A stretch of DNA of 64,000 bases from Symbiodinium kawagutii (taxonomy: Eukaryota > Sar > Dinophyceae > Suessiales > Symbiodiniaceae), in assembly GCA_009767595.1 (NCBI GenBank), contig VSDK01004559.1, forward strand, positions 123,038 to 187,037. The letters run 5' to 3'. The notes below the pieces were generated by a model. It had not been told where the DNA came from. It made no database searches and saw only the letters and a program-made list of their open reading frames with translations. Shown here piece by piece: positions 28,025 through 37,969 of this stretch. The stretch's first letter is position 1. Every line of letters begins with the position of its first letter. The position numbers and the translations under genes were made by a program.

Positions 28025-28415
28025 TTAGGTAAGCCCCGTGTTGCGAATGGATCGCTTCTTGCCAGTATTCACGTTCCTTTGGTACATTTCCTGAGCAGCG
28101 CCGGCCAGGCTCAGCTTGGGGCAATCAAGTGGGTGATTCTTGCCCTCAGGCAATTTTATGGCTTTGGCCCTGGCCCTGACCGAATTTTCGCTCATTTCCC
28201 GAAACATTTCTATAAACAACCAACTGATATCAACTGACCTGATGCACCACACCTCATTCACATGGATTACCCTTCTTTAGGACGGCATAATGGCCGCAAA
28301 TGATGCTAGGGTTGCAGCATCTGCATGCCACCCAGTAGTTTGCATCCCGCCGTGGTCGGTAAAACTCGTCCCAGCAAAGGGGATGCCATCCAGGGGAACC
28401 TGTCGGCAGCAGGGC
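28025..28415 (-). CDS. Two spliced exons of unknown protein
   Basis: Exon 1 (28271-28415 or 28400) reads GWHPLCWDEFYRPRRDANYW, VACRCCNPSIICGHYAVLK and ends AAGAAGG|GTAATC. Exon 2 (28025-28209) follows TTGTTTATAG and continues MFREMSENSVRARAKAIKLP and LAGAAQEMYQRNVNTGKKRS. The 61-bp intron keeps frame (split Glu codon), so the splice is well supported. The Cys cluster (CRCCxxxxxC) may bind metal; inference only. Confidence 0.7.
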
Positions 28416-28678
28416 CTAGCAGGATACAACAGGCGCAGCTTACCTAAGATCACAGTGCTTGAGATTGTTATCATCTTGCTGCTGTAGCAACTACAATCCT
28501 TATTTAACGATATTAAACTAATAGGGTCGACTATCAAATGTCAGGATTGAGCAGTTCAAAATCGATCAATTGATGTCTAATACCTAATATATCAATATAA
28601 TGACCATCCATTCACAATGTTAATGTCCATGACCTAATATACCAATTAAAATTAACATTAACTATGTAAATGGTATAC

Positions 28679-28870
28679 CTATCCAATGGTCAAGTAGCGC
28701 AAATGGAACACAAACATCTCCAGGTTCGGTGCTACACGGTGCTTCCAGGTTTCCATAAGGTTGATCTCGTAGCTTTGACCTCTGACGGTGACTTGGAATG
28801 ACTCCTCACCTGCACGTCGTGTCAGGCGTGTCCCATGGCCGTTCATGCGCCTCTCCATGGATGAGGATCT
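28679..28870 (-). CDS. Exon with WWE-like C-terminal half
   Basis: After CATTATAG the minus frame reads SSMERRMNGHGTRLTRRAGE then SFQVTVRGQSYEINLMETWK. The Y-E-I-N-L strand resembles the last strands of WWE domains, which bind poly-ADP-ribose in ubiquitin/PARP proteins. Only half the domain is present; the call is tentative. Confidence 0.5.
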   Translation of the reverse strand, partial: RSSSMERRMNGHGTRLTRRAGEESFQVTVRGQSYEINLMETWKHRVAPNLEMFVFHLRYLTIG

Positions 28871-29408
28871 ATAATGATGTATACAGAATACACATCTGTA
28901 GATTTGTGCAATGTTGGCTTGAACCGAACTTGTTACACAGCAGCTATATGCCATTGACCATGGAATCCATATAAGGGCTTTGAAGTCTTTCACTGCATCG
29001 ACGCATGACACTGACACTGTGATGGACGAGATGCAAAATCACAAGCAACTTGAAACCTACTGAGTCACCGGGTGCTTTTGCTTTTGGCGGGGGGGGGGGT
29101 CAGGTAGCCCAACGAAACCAATGCTCTCTCTCGCTCTCTTTGTCAGTGATTTTGCGATGATTGGTCAACAATGCTTCGGAATGGTTGCTAATGACAAGGG
29201 AGATATTGGTCGACAATGGCTGCTTGCCGCAAGAGGATAGCGTTGGGCATGCCCAAAGCATCATGAGATTTCAGGAGCAACTGGCTGATCCCATTCTTCC
29301 TTGGGGTTCACTAGGGTCCCAGGGATGGAAGTGCTGACCTGTCAACAGCATGATTTCATTTTTGGGGTCTCCGCAAAATGCTGGCCTCTGGCGTAGGCAT
29401 CATCGATC

Positions 29409-29878
29409 TCATAGGACACATCCATGCTGAAGTCTATCCATGAGCCTGCGCCGGGCATCAAGTCCCATCAGGTGCGAAAACTGGGGCAATTTGGCAACAG
29501 ACTTCTGGAAAATCCCGTGGGTTTGCTCGGCATCAATGCAGATCGGTGGAGATGAACAACCAAATCTTTTTCTGTCGATTCTCTGGGATGCACCCTTTGG
29601 ATCGAGAAATTCTTTTGTCAGCCATTTCTGCTAGATTCTGGGCCCGAATCTAAGGCAAAACCAGAAAAAATACAACGTTGATCGCCTCTGTGAGAAGAGC
29701 AGTGGAAGGAAAAACAAGAAAGCAAAAAAGAAACAAGTAAAGAAACAACGAAAAGGTGAGTTGCAAAGGTTAGTTGCAGGTTGTGAGACTCTACCTGCCA
29801 TTTTCGTTGGGCTGCAATGTACCAATCAAACACCGCTATAGGAACTAAGACCGAAGCCGCAAAGGACATCCAGTACAT
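29409..29878 (-). CDS. Two-exon membrane-anchored small protein
   Basis: Exon 1 (29795-29878 or longer) reads MYWMSFAASVLVPIAVFDWY then IAAQRKWQ, an N-terminal membrane helix, and ends ATGGCAG|GTAGAG in phase 0. Exon 2 (29409-29627) follows ATCTAGCAG and reads KWLTKEFLDPKGASQRIDRK, CIDAEQTHGIFQKSVAKLPQ and LDARRRLMDRLQHG to a TGA. Both sides are phase 0 across a 167-bp intron. About 100 residues total; looks like a single-pass membrane protein. Not recognised. Confidence 0.7.
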
Positions 29879-29879
29879 T

Positions 29880-30240
29880 TTTTGTGCGGATATGCAAGCC
29901 TGAGGCCATATGTATGTGTTTTAAGCATATATGGGAGCAGCATATGGGAGCACGTGCCCAAATATTTGTACGCGTAAAGAACCTTCAACTTCAAATAAGC
30001 ATGATTTTGAACAACTCATGTTAGCAGGGAAGAGCGCTGTCAGTAAATGACTCAGCCATACTCGAAGTTGTACACTGGATGATTTTTAACATGTCACATG
30101 GAAAAGCATTGCAAGGCCAAGGGGGCGCCACGTAGAAATATGGCAAGGTTGAACGGTATACCACTCAAACGGCTGGTTCATATCTTTAAAATCTTTCTGA
30201 TATGGAACATTAGTCTCAAGAACTACGGTACCAACAAGCA
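29880..30240. other. No gene seen
   Basis: Short frames only, AT-rich. Confidence 0.4.
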
Positions 30241-30245
30241 ATGAG

Positions 30246-30352
30246 TGGTGGTTTCTAAAAATAGGGACTCCCCAAAATGGCTGGTTTATGATTTCTATAA
30301 ATGACTGATAGGAAAGATGATTTGGGGGTCCCCCTATTTTGAGAAACGCCCA
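30246..30352. mobile_element. Family B element, copy 3
   Basis: TGGTGGTTTCTAAAAATAGG and CCTATTTTGAGAAACGCCCA are inverted ends; internal GGGACTCCCC / GGGGGTCCCC also pair. Confidence 0.7.
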
Positions 30353-30359
30353 AAAATTA

Positions 30360-30416
30360 ATAACTAGTTGTTAACAGCTACTAAGGAAAATAGAAAATGT
30401 CTGAAACCACCAGCAA
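30360..30416. mobile_element. Family A right-end fragment
   Basis: TTGTTAACAGCTACTAAGG and AAAATGTCTGAAACCACCAG match the right half of family A copies; the left half is missing. Confidence 0.5.
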
Positions 30417-30424
30417 TCAATGAG

Positions 30425-30537
30425 TGGTGGTTTCTCAAAATATGGGTACCCCAGAATGGCTGGTTTATTAGTTGTTCTCAGTATGGGTACCCCAAATATG
30501 GGTACCCCAAGTAAGAGGAAACAACTTTGAGAACAAC
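30425..30537. mobile_element. Family B element, copy 4
   Basis: TGGTGGTTTCTCAAAATATG at left, ACAACTTTGAGAACAAC at right; ATGGGTACCCCA occurs three times inside. Confidence 0.55.
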
Positions 30538-30681
30538 GACTCAGCAGCAGCCAATGAGCTGTAGCCTCCAGGTCCAGCTTTCACTTGCCAGCGCGGCAGC
30601 GTATTCCCGACCTCAAATTTTTTGGCAGCGTTCCTATGATCCGTAAAAAACGGGTTGCGTCATTACAAAATCCATCCTTAT

Positions 30682-30724
30682 CTGGTTGGTGGTTTCCACC
30701 CCTATGAAAAATATCAGTCAACCA
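30682..30724. mobile_element. Family A left-end fragment
   Basis: CTGGTTGGTGGTTTCCACCC followed by ATGAAAAATATCAGTCAACC; truncated after about 43 bp. Confidence 0.55.
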
Positions 30725-30973
30725 TAGCTAGCTAGTGATTTACCATCGACTACGGTGCGGGGAGTTTATGTCATGTGGATCTTGCCTCGTTCTTAGCTGT
30801 TTCAACTATTTTCTGGAAAATGATTCTTCGTGTGCAAAGCAGTTCTCAACTTGCCCCCCAAAAAACAACACTTATACAAAGCACACTGTAACCACAAAAC
30901 GGCGCGAACGGCTTCCCACGGTATGGCGCTGCATCCTGTTCCATATTTGCTTGGCGGCTTGCAGGTTTCTTGC

Positions 30974-31228
30974 CTAGAAATCATTTTTTTGTGTGCACTT
31001 TTGCCAGGGCTTCCCCTTTTTCGGCCGAAAAAATGCGAGAACAGCCAGCAAGGCTGTGCATAGCATGGAAAATCCATCTCCTATCATTTCTCCTCCATGG
31101 AAACCCATCTCCTCCATCAAGCTCTCCGCCACGCGCCAAGTGGCTGCTTCAGCTGCTATGTTGCCGTCCTGGTGCATCTCCGGCCTGGCAGTTTGGTGGC
31201 TCAGGAAGTGGGTGATACTGACGGGCAT
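30974..31228 (-). CDS. Possible exon, unknown
   Basis: Minus frame with HFLSHQTARPEMHQDGN and AAEAATWRVAESLMEEMGF is coding-like in its first half only. Splice sites unresolved; plus frames also open. Confidence 0.3.
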   Translation of the reverse strand: MPVSITHFLSHQTARPEMHQDGNIAAEAATWRVAESLMEEMGFHGGEMIGDGFSMLCTALLAVLAFFRPKKGKPWQKCTQKNDF

Positions 31229-31655
31229 AAGAAAGAAATGACATCTGTTTATAGATGTTTCTTACATTTTTTTGACTGCGCCCTCCACATGGTTTCTTAC
31301 ATTGTAAATGTCATGTTTGATGCTTTTTGTATTGAATTTTGATGTTTCGTCGGAAAATTTCATGAGATGATGAATGTAGAAAAAAATCAAACAATATCAA
31401 GACTGATCAAAATATAATATCCACATATCAACGAGAGGGTGGAATTACAAGTCATGCCAGGGAACAAGGGACAAACGACCAGGTTGTCGCCTACCATTCA
31501 TGATGAAGCATGTTCGGTATTGATTTGTATGCTTTGTGAAGGGGTCCAACAGCTTGTGCACGTACAAGATCGTACAAGTGGAGCAGGGGTCCTTCACCCA
31601 GCCGCCTTGAGACTGATTTTTTCCGATGCTGTGATGTAAATCTGAAACCTGGCCA

Positions 31656-31725
31656 TGTCTTGGACATGGGACAGTGGGAGCCTCAGCGGCCGATTTCCCA
31701 AGTTTGAGCTCCGCCAAAGGAGATT
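31656..31725 (-). CDS. Possible short exon
   Basis: Minus frame LAELKLGKSAAEAPTVPCPR ends at CATGGCCAG|GTTTCA. It may continue the gene at 31780-32295. Confidence 0.35.
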
Positions 31726-31779
31726 TCTATCTATCTACCGTTCACTGGAGATCTGTGCCTTTGGTGATTGGAGAGGCTT

Positions 31780-32295
31780 TCAGCACTTCAATGATGGAGC
31801 AGAAACAATCCTCGAAAAAGTGTTCAATCTACTGGCTGTTTCTGGTATGCTGTAGAATGACCTCAGGTCTGAGATCATGTCCATTTGCTCCCTACGGCTT
31901 GAAGCCAAATGTAACGCCACAGGCCCCATGGGAGCGCCAATGGTTGATCGATATGTGCTCCTCATTCCACCTGACCCGGCCCAGGAGCTTGTACCAAGAG
32001 CAGAAGTTGCTGAGATGGAATTGTTGTTCACAGGGTTCCGACCTCCGATTGGAAAGTACTCTCCCCTGAGCATCTTCTCATAGTTGCTCTCGTCGATGGG
32101 CGGAAGCTTGGGTAAGGGTGGCAGCTCGCCAATCTGCACGGCCCGCTCCTTGTTGCAGCCGATGGCCCAATTCAAATGCCGGAGTTTCATCTGCGCACGA
32201 TTGGTTGGCGCCATGCTTGGGAAATGCTTTGTCTTTTGCGGGCTTTTACCTTCCACCAATAAGTAAAAAGCCCTGGTGCTTGAGCCATAGCTCAT
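31780..32295 (-). CDS. Long exon of unknown protein
   Basis: A stop-free minus frame of 172 codons. A likely start is MAPTNRAQMKLRHLNWAIG; then VQIGELPPLPKLPPIDESNY, EKMLRGEYFPIGGRNPVNNN and PVALHLASSRREQMDMISD. Codon use is strongly coding. A donor at GACCTGAG|GTCATT could end it near 31865; otherwise it stops at 31780. Polar, Ser/Asn-rich centre. Function unknown. Confidence 0.65.
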   Translation of the reverse strand: MSYGSSTRAFYLLVEGKSPQKTKHFPSMAPTNRAQMKLRHLNWAIGCNKERAVQIGELPPLPKLPPIDESNYEKMLRGEYFPIGGRNPVNNNSISATSALGTSSWAGSGGMRSTYRSTIGAPMGPVALHLASSRREQMDMISDLRSFYSIPETASRLNTFSRIVSAPSLKC

Positions 32296-32610
32296 GGTTG
32301 GTCAACAATCATAAGCACACCCAGGGCATTCCCTGGTTCAGTAATGCTGCTTTCACTACCGATCATGATGAGCCATACCCTTGGTTCACGCGTTCATGGC
32401 CTATAGGAAAGCATCCACTAGTCACTGGTTAGAGCCAGGCAACTTCTTCCTTGAAGTACTTGGAGGATCCTGGTGAATTTCAGTAGGTGCCCCATGGTGC
32501 GAGGAAAACCTGCTGGGCTGTGGGCAATGAATGATGATGGATAGTGAATTGACTGTCAAATCATGGTGAGCCAATTGATGGCTAAAATGGATACTGAGAA
32601 AACATGTTAC

Positions 32611-32611
32611 T

Positions 32612-32655
<44 letters not shown>

Positions 32656-32665
32656 GTGATGATGG

Positions 32666-32706
<41 letters not shown>
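32611..32706. repeat. (GAT)n microsatellite
   Basis: About 32 GAT units with two GGT interruptions. Its minus-strand poly-His reading is an artefact. Confidence 0.9.
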
Positions 32707-32707
<1 letters not shown>

Positions 32708-32798
32708 CAAATAGCCAAAACGACCTAAATTGCTGAAGCTATTGATGGATTGATGTTTATCATGGCTACTTGATGGTTAGTCATGGAACTCAACAGCA

Positions 32799-32905
32799 AT
32801 GGCCACTGCTCAACCCACCCCAGCGGCGTCAAAGCGCCAAACCCCACCTCTCCCTGTCTTCGTAGCATTCGTCCCGCGGACGCTCACTGCACGGGAGCTG
32901 AAGGT
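32799..32905 (+). CDS. Possible first exon
   Basis: Plus frame from ATG, MATAQPTPAASKRQTPPLPV then FVAFVPRTLTARELK, ends at GCTGAAG|GTGACA. An antisense frame is also open, so strand is not certain. Confidence 0.35.
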
Positions 32906-33136
32906 GACACCATGGGACTACCAAGGAATTAGCAGTTGTCTGACACATGGAACATTTCTACATATCCACCACAAACCCCGCACACACACACAAATTAATA
33001 AAACGATAATAAGAATCCTATATGATATTATAATCATACTCATATGATTTTATTTATGTATGCGTGTACATGCACAGACATGCACCTACATATGGATACG
33101 ACATTTGTAGATAAAGAAATGTACATGTTTTTGCCT

Positions 33137-33290
33137 TTCTCCCATCATCTCACTTTTTCTCTCTCTTTTTTTTCTCCCTCTCTCGGACTCTCTCGCTCTC
33201 TTTTTCTCTCTCCCTTTTTTTTTTCCTCTCTCTCTCTCTCTCTCTCTCCCTCTCTCCCTCTCTCTCTCTCTCTCTCTCTTGATGCTTACG
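33137..33290. repeat. CT-rich microsatellite
   Basis: Pyrimidine run dominated by CTCTCTCTCT with TTTTTT interruptions. Confidence 0.85.
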
Positions 33291-33759
33291 CAAAAAACTC
33301 ATCCATAGAAGTTTCGCACGCACATCCCCTGACTGTATTGCTCATTATTGCTCATTCATTGAATGTCCATACTATCCACTATGTAAGGTACGAAAGCATC
33401 ATATTCTAGAATAAAAGTGCAGTGAAAGGATGCTGGCGTCGTCGGGTAGAGGGCTCTTCTGCGATGAAAGATGACGAGGATGAGGATGGGAATGGTGATG
33501 AGGATTATATAATGATTATGACCAACAGTCTTCTACAGTAAACAAACATCCACTTGGACTCAAGGAGGCCTGGAAACAGCAGACTTGCTGCAGCAGCAAG
33601 CCCCAGTGGTTGTTCAATTCAGTCCCTTGATCTCAACGTTGAGACTCCATGCCAGAAAACAACATGATTTATCACGATATGTATGCTTAAGCTGGACTTA
33701 CTTGGGGTCTTCGGGAATGCTTTGTGGGCTGAACTTTCACAGCATACGCTATCAGCCAG

Positions 33760-33872
33760 GTGCAAAGATGTGGTCAGGTCAAACCCCGCATGGAAACACT
33801 GAAAATGCAATAAATGAACAAAATGATCTACGGCGGACGTTGAACTACATGCATTCTGGGGGCAAACAGTAG
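33760..33872 (+). CDS. Possible C-terminal exon
   Basis: Plus frame GAKMWSGQTPHGNTENAINE then QNDLRRTLNYMHSGGKQ, stop at 33870. Coding-like but short; antisense also open. Confidence 0.35.
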
Positions 33873-33960
33873 TGTCAAACCCATACGAGAAGGTGTCAGC
33901 CGTCACTCTCACCCTTACCCACTTAGCAGCAAAAGTCATTGCAGTCTTTGTTGCGAACAC

Positions 33961-34155
33961 CTGCCGGTCTTGGGGAACACAATCTTTAAATGACCCACCA
34001 TCAAGAGGTTTTGCTTAGGGACTGAATACTTCTCAGGCTGTGACAAAACATCCTCTCCTAACCCCGATGTACGGCCATGGGATATCTGACAGTGCTCCTC
34101 CATCAAATCTGGTCTCACGGAAGCTTCATGGGTTGAGTCTCCACAACTCTCTGGT
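33961..34155 (-). CDS. Exon of unknown protein
   Basis: Minus frame reads DSTHEASVRPDLMEEHCQIS, TSGLGEDVLSQPEKYSVPK and QNLLMVGHLKIVFPKTG, ending at CCGGCAG|GTGTTC. Coding codon use is good; the frame closes just past the donor, as expected for an exon. Confidence 0.55.
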
Positions 34156-34210
34156 CACTGCTTGTAGGTCCCCTCCTGGAAACTACCATAGGCCCACATA
34201 AACCCTCGCC

Positions 34211-34489
34211 TTGAAAAGAACTGCCCGCAGCAAAGGCATCCTGTTGGCAGCTCCGAGGTGGGATTCAATTTCGGTGTCTTGGGAAACCGAGGGTTGCCAT
34301 GAAGTTCAGTGGCTCAACATGTGCCAAGTGACAATGGCTTATCATGTTCATTTGCTGATGTTTATGCCTAATGCCGACGGTCAGGTCGTCACAAACCGAG
34401 AATGGTGTTCCCCTTTCTCAAAAGATCTTAAAAGCCACATGGCTGAGTCACAGGGACAATCGACTGGTCATCATCTTGAACATTCTTGA
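34211..34489 (+). CDS. Possible exon, unknown
   Basis: Plus frame with ARSKGILLAAPRWDSISVSW and CQVTMAYHVHLLMFMPNADG, plausible codons, donor possible at GACGGTCAG|GTCGTC. Confidence 0.4.
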   Translation: MKRTARSKGILLAAPRWDSISVSWETEGCHEVQWLNMCQVTMAYHVHLLMFMPNADGQVVTNREWCSPFSKDLKSHMAESQGQSTGHHLEHS

Positions 34490-34539
34490 ACTGTGATCTA
34501 CATTCCTCCTCGGTCACCATCAGTATAGCCACCCACCCC

Positions 34540-34620
34540 TCTCCGAACTACGCAGCGCCGGCCTGCTGAGCCAATCATGCAAAGCAGGGGCAGCAGCATG
34601 CCCATGAACTTAGACGGAGA
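34540..34620 (-). CDS. Possible signal-peptide exon
   Basis: A minus frame reads KFMGMLLPLLCMIGSAGRRC, resembling a signal peptide with a cleavage-like GSAG. Very short; tentative. Confidence 0.25.
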
Positions 34621-34871
34621 TGGCTGGAGAATGCCATCACGTGATGTCAGGTCATATAGGGCTCACTTCAGGGGCTAATCACATCTCACAACATCCAATA
34701 TCTAATAACAACCATCATATAGTGCCTTTTCTCCTCATAATAGTGGTGGATCAGTCAGTAGTTGCAAAGATGTGCAAACCCCTGGTCGTAAGGCTTCAGG
34801 TCACAACTATTCCTTCCAAACAATTCTTGGCTCGTGGAAATGTAGGAAGGTTTGGGAATACCCGCTGGTAG

Positions 34872-35219
34872 CATCAAAGACTGCTAAACGATGTGGATCA
34901 AGTGCCGGCAACAAAAACAACAAAGAAAACCTTGTCCTGTGCAAAAAGCGACCGAATCATTCAGGATTTTACCAACTCTGCGCAGCTTTCCACGAATTGT
35001 TGCCAGGGCTTCCGTTTATTGGAAACTCTTGCCAGTTTGCTACTCATGGGGTTTATTCAGAATGGGGAGCCCCCTGAACCACCCAAAGCACGAGACTTTA
35101 TGAGAACCAACCATCATCAACCATTACCCCACAATCCTAAGACCATCATTGCTCCCTGTGTCAACCCCGAAACGCGCCATTCTCCGCCGAGCTACAGGAT
35201 TCGCGGCCGCCTGAGGAAG
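34872..35219 (+). CDS. Exon(s) of unknown helical protein
   Basis: After CGCTGGTAG the plus frame reads HQRLLNDVDQVPATKTTKKT, SDRIIQDFTNSAQLSTNCC and FRLLETLASLLLMGFIQNG, then NPETRHSPPSYRIRGRLRK up to a CTGAGGAAG|GTGGCT donor in phase 0. The middle (35100-35160) is less convincing and may hide an intron. Confidence 0.5.
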
Positions 35220-35229
35220 GTGGCTGGTG

Positions 35230-35916
35230 CGGCTGATGGTTGGTGGTGGTTCGTTGGTGGCTGGTTGGTGGCGGGTTGGTGGCGGATGAATGGCGGATGA
35301 ATGGCTGATGAATGGCTGATGAATGGCTAATCATTCGCCATTGAACCGCTAATCAATGGCCATTGAATCGCTAATGAATGGCTGAGAATGGTTAATGGTT
35401 AGTAACAAGCATGCTGATTTTTCACGTCTGGGAATGGTCAATGAATGGTGAACCATGGCTGAGTGATGTCAAAGATGATTGCGCATTGCACATATTGCTG
35501 CTTGATCATGGTCAATGCTGATAGTGGCGGGGGGGGGGGGGGGTGTCACTATTCTAACCAAATCAAAGAAGCAAGAACCAACAACTACTGCTTGGTGATT
35601 GAAATCACGACCTCAAACAACACTGCTTGAATGGAAGGTTGAACAAAAACTTGGAAACTACCCACCATTGTTAACCCTTTGCTTTTCACTATGCTAATTG
35701 ATCTGAAAAAATCTACCAGTTGAATCATTTCACAACACGTTGCAGCTGTGGCAATCACCATTGAGGGATTTCAGGGCTCATTCTGGTTGGCAATGAAAGC
35801 AAAAACAGGGTCAATAATGGTTGAACCATTGAACAACTTAATGGTAATAAAAATGCAAATGCCGAAGGTGGTCCAGCTTACAACAAACAGCCAGTGCCAA
35901 AGGATATGTGCAGAAT

Positions 35917-35947
<31 letters not shown>

Positions 35948-36490
35948 CATATATATAAATATATATACATATATATGATGTCGTAAACTGGGTTTGCCCA
36001 CCAATGGTGCCTTCCAGCAAAGGCGTATTTACTTGTCGGAACTGACCATCACAAAAACATTGCAGGGGTAATTCCAACCGCGTGTAAGATTATGGAAAAT
36101 CATGAAACATCTAAATAAACCCAATAAGCCTCCAGATTTAACCTGGTTGGTGGTCTAACAATGAACCCATTACTCCCCAGTCATGGTCAATCCCTATAGG
36201 TCGTTGGGGAATCACCGGTGAACGACCAGCTGGATCCCCTGATCCACCGCGGTGGGCCCCTCTGAGCTCCCTGGCCAAGACTTGCGCACCTGAAAACCAG
36301 AGGTTAGCAACGAATGTTATAACCGTTGTGGTTGCTATAAATCCATGTGTTGTTGTAAATGCTTGTGTGATATCAATCTCTCTCCATCGCTATCAGGCCA
36401 CCGAGCCCCAGCCAGACTGGGGTATCACTCACTAGTAATTAATTACTTCTACGTACAAGTAGAGATGGCTAAACATCATTAACCAACCAA
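35230..36490. other. Gene-poor repeat-rich stretch
   Basis: Contains GAATGGCTGATGAATGGC-type tracts (35260-35460), a run of 13 G (about 35529-35542), a (TA)n palindrome-rich segment (35920-35975), a family A left-end fragment at 36143 and an ultrashort insert near 36379-36422. No gene seen. Confidence 0.5.
36371..36430. mobile_element. Ultrashort insert, copy C
   Basis: TCTCTCCATCGCTATCAGGC followed by GAGCCCCAGCCAGACTGGGG. Possible short flanks TATCAATC (36371-36378) and TATCACTC (36423-36430), 7 of 8. Confidence 0.4.
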
Positions 36491-36496
36491 CCAAAG

Positions 36497-36571
36497 AAGC
36501 AACGATGCAAGGACTCGGAAGCACCCGCTTCTGAACGCGTCATCTTGGGCGAAACTCGCGGCAACTCAGGT
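36497..36571 (+). CDS. Short exon, unknown
   Basis: Plus frame KQRCKDSEAPASERVILGET then RGNS ends at AACTCAG|GTGCGG. Confidence 0.35.
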
Positions 36572-36796
36572 GCGGGCATATTGGTGACAGAACTAAGGTT
36601 GTCAACCTCAGTTGAGCGATGAGATATTAACGGTCAATGATTGGTTCGTTCATGGTAAATCATGCCCAGTCATTGTGAATCACTACCACAGCTACATTAC
36701 CGATACTGGGAGACCCACATATTAGTAGCCAATTGCCGCTCGAGGCGAATCAGAAAAAACACATGGTAAGCCATTGGGAAACGGTTTATGAATAAA

Positions 36797-36892
36797 TGGT
36801 GGTTTCTCGACCGAGGGGTACACCTAAATCATCCTGTATCAATATTAGCCATTAACTACCCATTTTGGGGGTTCCTTATTTTGAGAACCCCA
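36797..36892. mobile_element. Family B element, copy 5
   Basis: TGGTGGTTTCTCGACCGAGG and TTCCTTATTTTGAGAACCCCA are imperfect inverted ends. Confidence 0.6.
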
Positions 36893-37166
36893 TATACAGA
36901 ATGGGTCTCGCATCAATCCATTCTTCCTGATACGGGCCATGCTTGAATGAAAATGCTCACCAAAAGCTCGGACTCTAAGTTTGAAAGCGACAACGAGGCA
37001 ACAAGCTGCAAAGGATAAAGGGTTATGAAGGTAAGGATAGGTGATTACAATACCCAATAGTGTTGATAAAGGATTGTGTTACCGATCCTGGCAAGACACA
37101 GGAGTACCATAATCAAAATCACAATCATGGTCATCGTGATCCTTGCGCGTAAATTCATGGATTCTC

Positions 37167-37358
37167 TCAGTAAAAAAACATGTTCCGGCCACCAATACTG
37201 AGAACTTGATGACAACCAACGGGCACCCGAAGGTTCCGGAAGCATGGCCACATGCAACAAACGAGATGCATGGCCACCTCGGCCTCGTGGTTCAGAATTT
37301 GGGTGTCCCCCGATGTCCCCCTGATGCCAGATTCTCGTGTCCGCAGGTAATTCCATGC
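37167..37358 (-). CDS. Exon of unknown protein
   Basis: Minus frame reads WNYLRTRESGIRGTSGDTQI, LNHEAEVAMHLVCCMWPCFR and LRVPVGCHQVLSIGGRN, then stops at 37167. A second open minus frame covers the same DNA and continues to a hydrophobic stretch near 37100; this one is preferred because of its codon use. Confidence 0.45.
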   Translation of the reverse strand, partial: AWNYLRTRESGIRGTSGDTQILNHEAEVAMHLVCCMWPCFRNLRVPVGCHQVLSIGGRNMFFY

Positions 37359-37707
37359 TCATTAAAGCAGCTGCGGTCCAAGAGGCACTGCCACAGTGAT
37401 CACCACTAGAAAGGCCACATCCCTCAGCCCGCAAAAGTTGGCAAAGTTTGTGCTGGACGCTGCCAAAACCAACACTTCACACAAAGGATGCAAACAAAAA
37501 CGCTGGATCCCAGCATATCCCAACGACAATTGACATCAATGAGCCATCCCTGAATCGTGATATCAACACAGGATTGATACTGTAATATAGATTGATTGAT
37601 GCTTCAACACAGCACTCCTTACAGCATACGGTCAGTTGCAAAATATTGCAACCATAGGATGGCCAGATATATCCTAACCCCAGTTGGGAAGGTCACCTGT
37701 AGCTTAG

Positions 37708-37920
37708 AGAGACAGGAAAGAACCTTTGGAGGCTCGTCTCCAGCTCACCAACAAGAATGGTGGATTCGCCTTTCAGCTGTCCACCCTCCGGCACTTGGAG
37801 GTACCCCAGCTGTTGATGGACCCCATTTGCTCGCACCCAGCTTGGCACGGATCACTGTCTCTGAGGCGCATACGTGACACTGTTCTCAGCCATTGCAGCT
37901 GGGGAAAAAAATGTAATTAG
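37708..37920 (+). CDS. Exon of unknown protein
   Basis: After GTAGCTTAG the plus frame reads DRKEPLEARLQLTNKNGGFA, FQLSTLRHLEVPQLLMDPIC and AWHGSLSLRRIRDTVLSHCS to TAG at 37918. An inner donor (CGCATAC|GTGACA) is possible. Likely precedes the exon at 37970. Confidence 0.6.
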   Translation, partial: RDRKEPLEARLQLTNKNGGFAFQLSTLRHLEVPQLLMDPICSHPAWHGSLSLRRIRDTVLSHCSWGKKCN

Positions 37921-37969
37921 AATTCGATGCTTTAGAACATGCACGCAAACTGCATGGGTGTCGCTCTAG

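Noticed and set aside
32422-32718. Poly-histidine protein
   Set aside because: It is the translation of a GAT/ATC microsatellite.
33040-33410. 121-codon plus frame
   Set aside because: Its Ser/Leu-rich core is the CT microsatellite; flanks have no coding bias.
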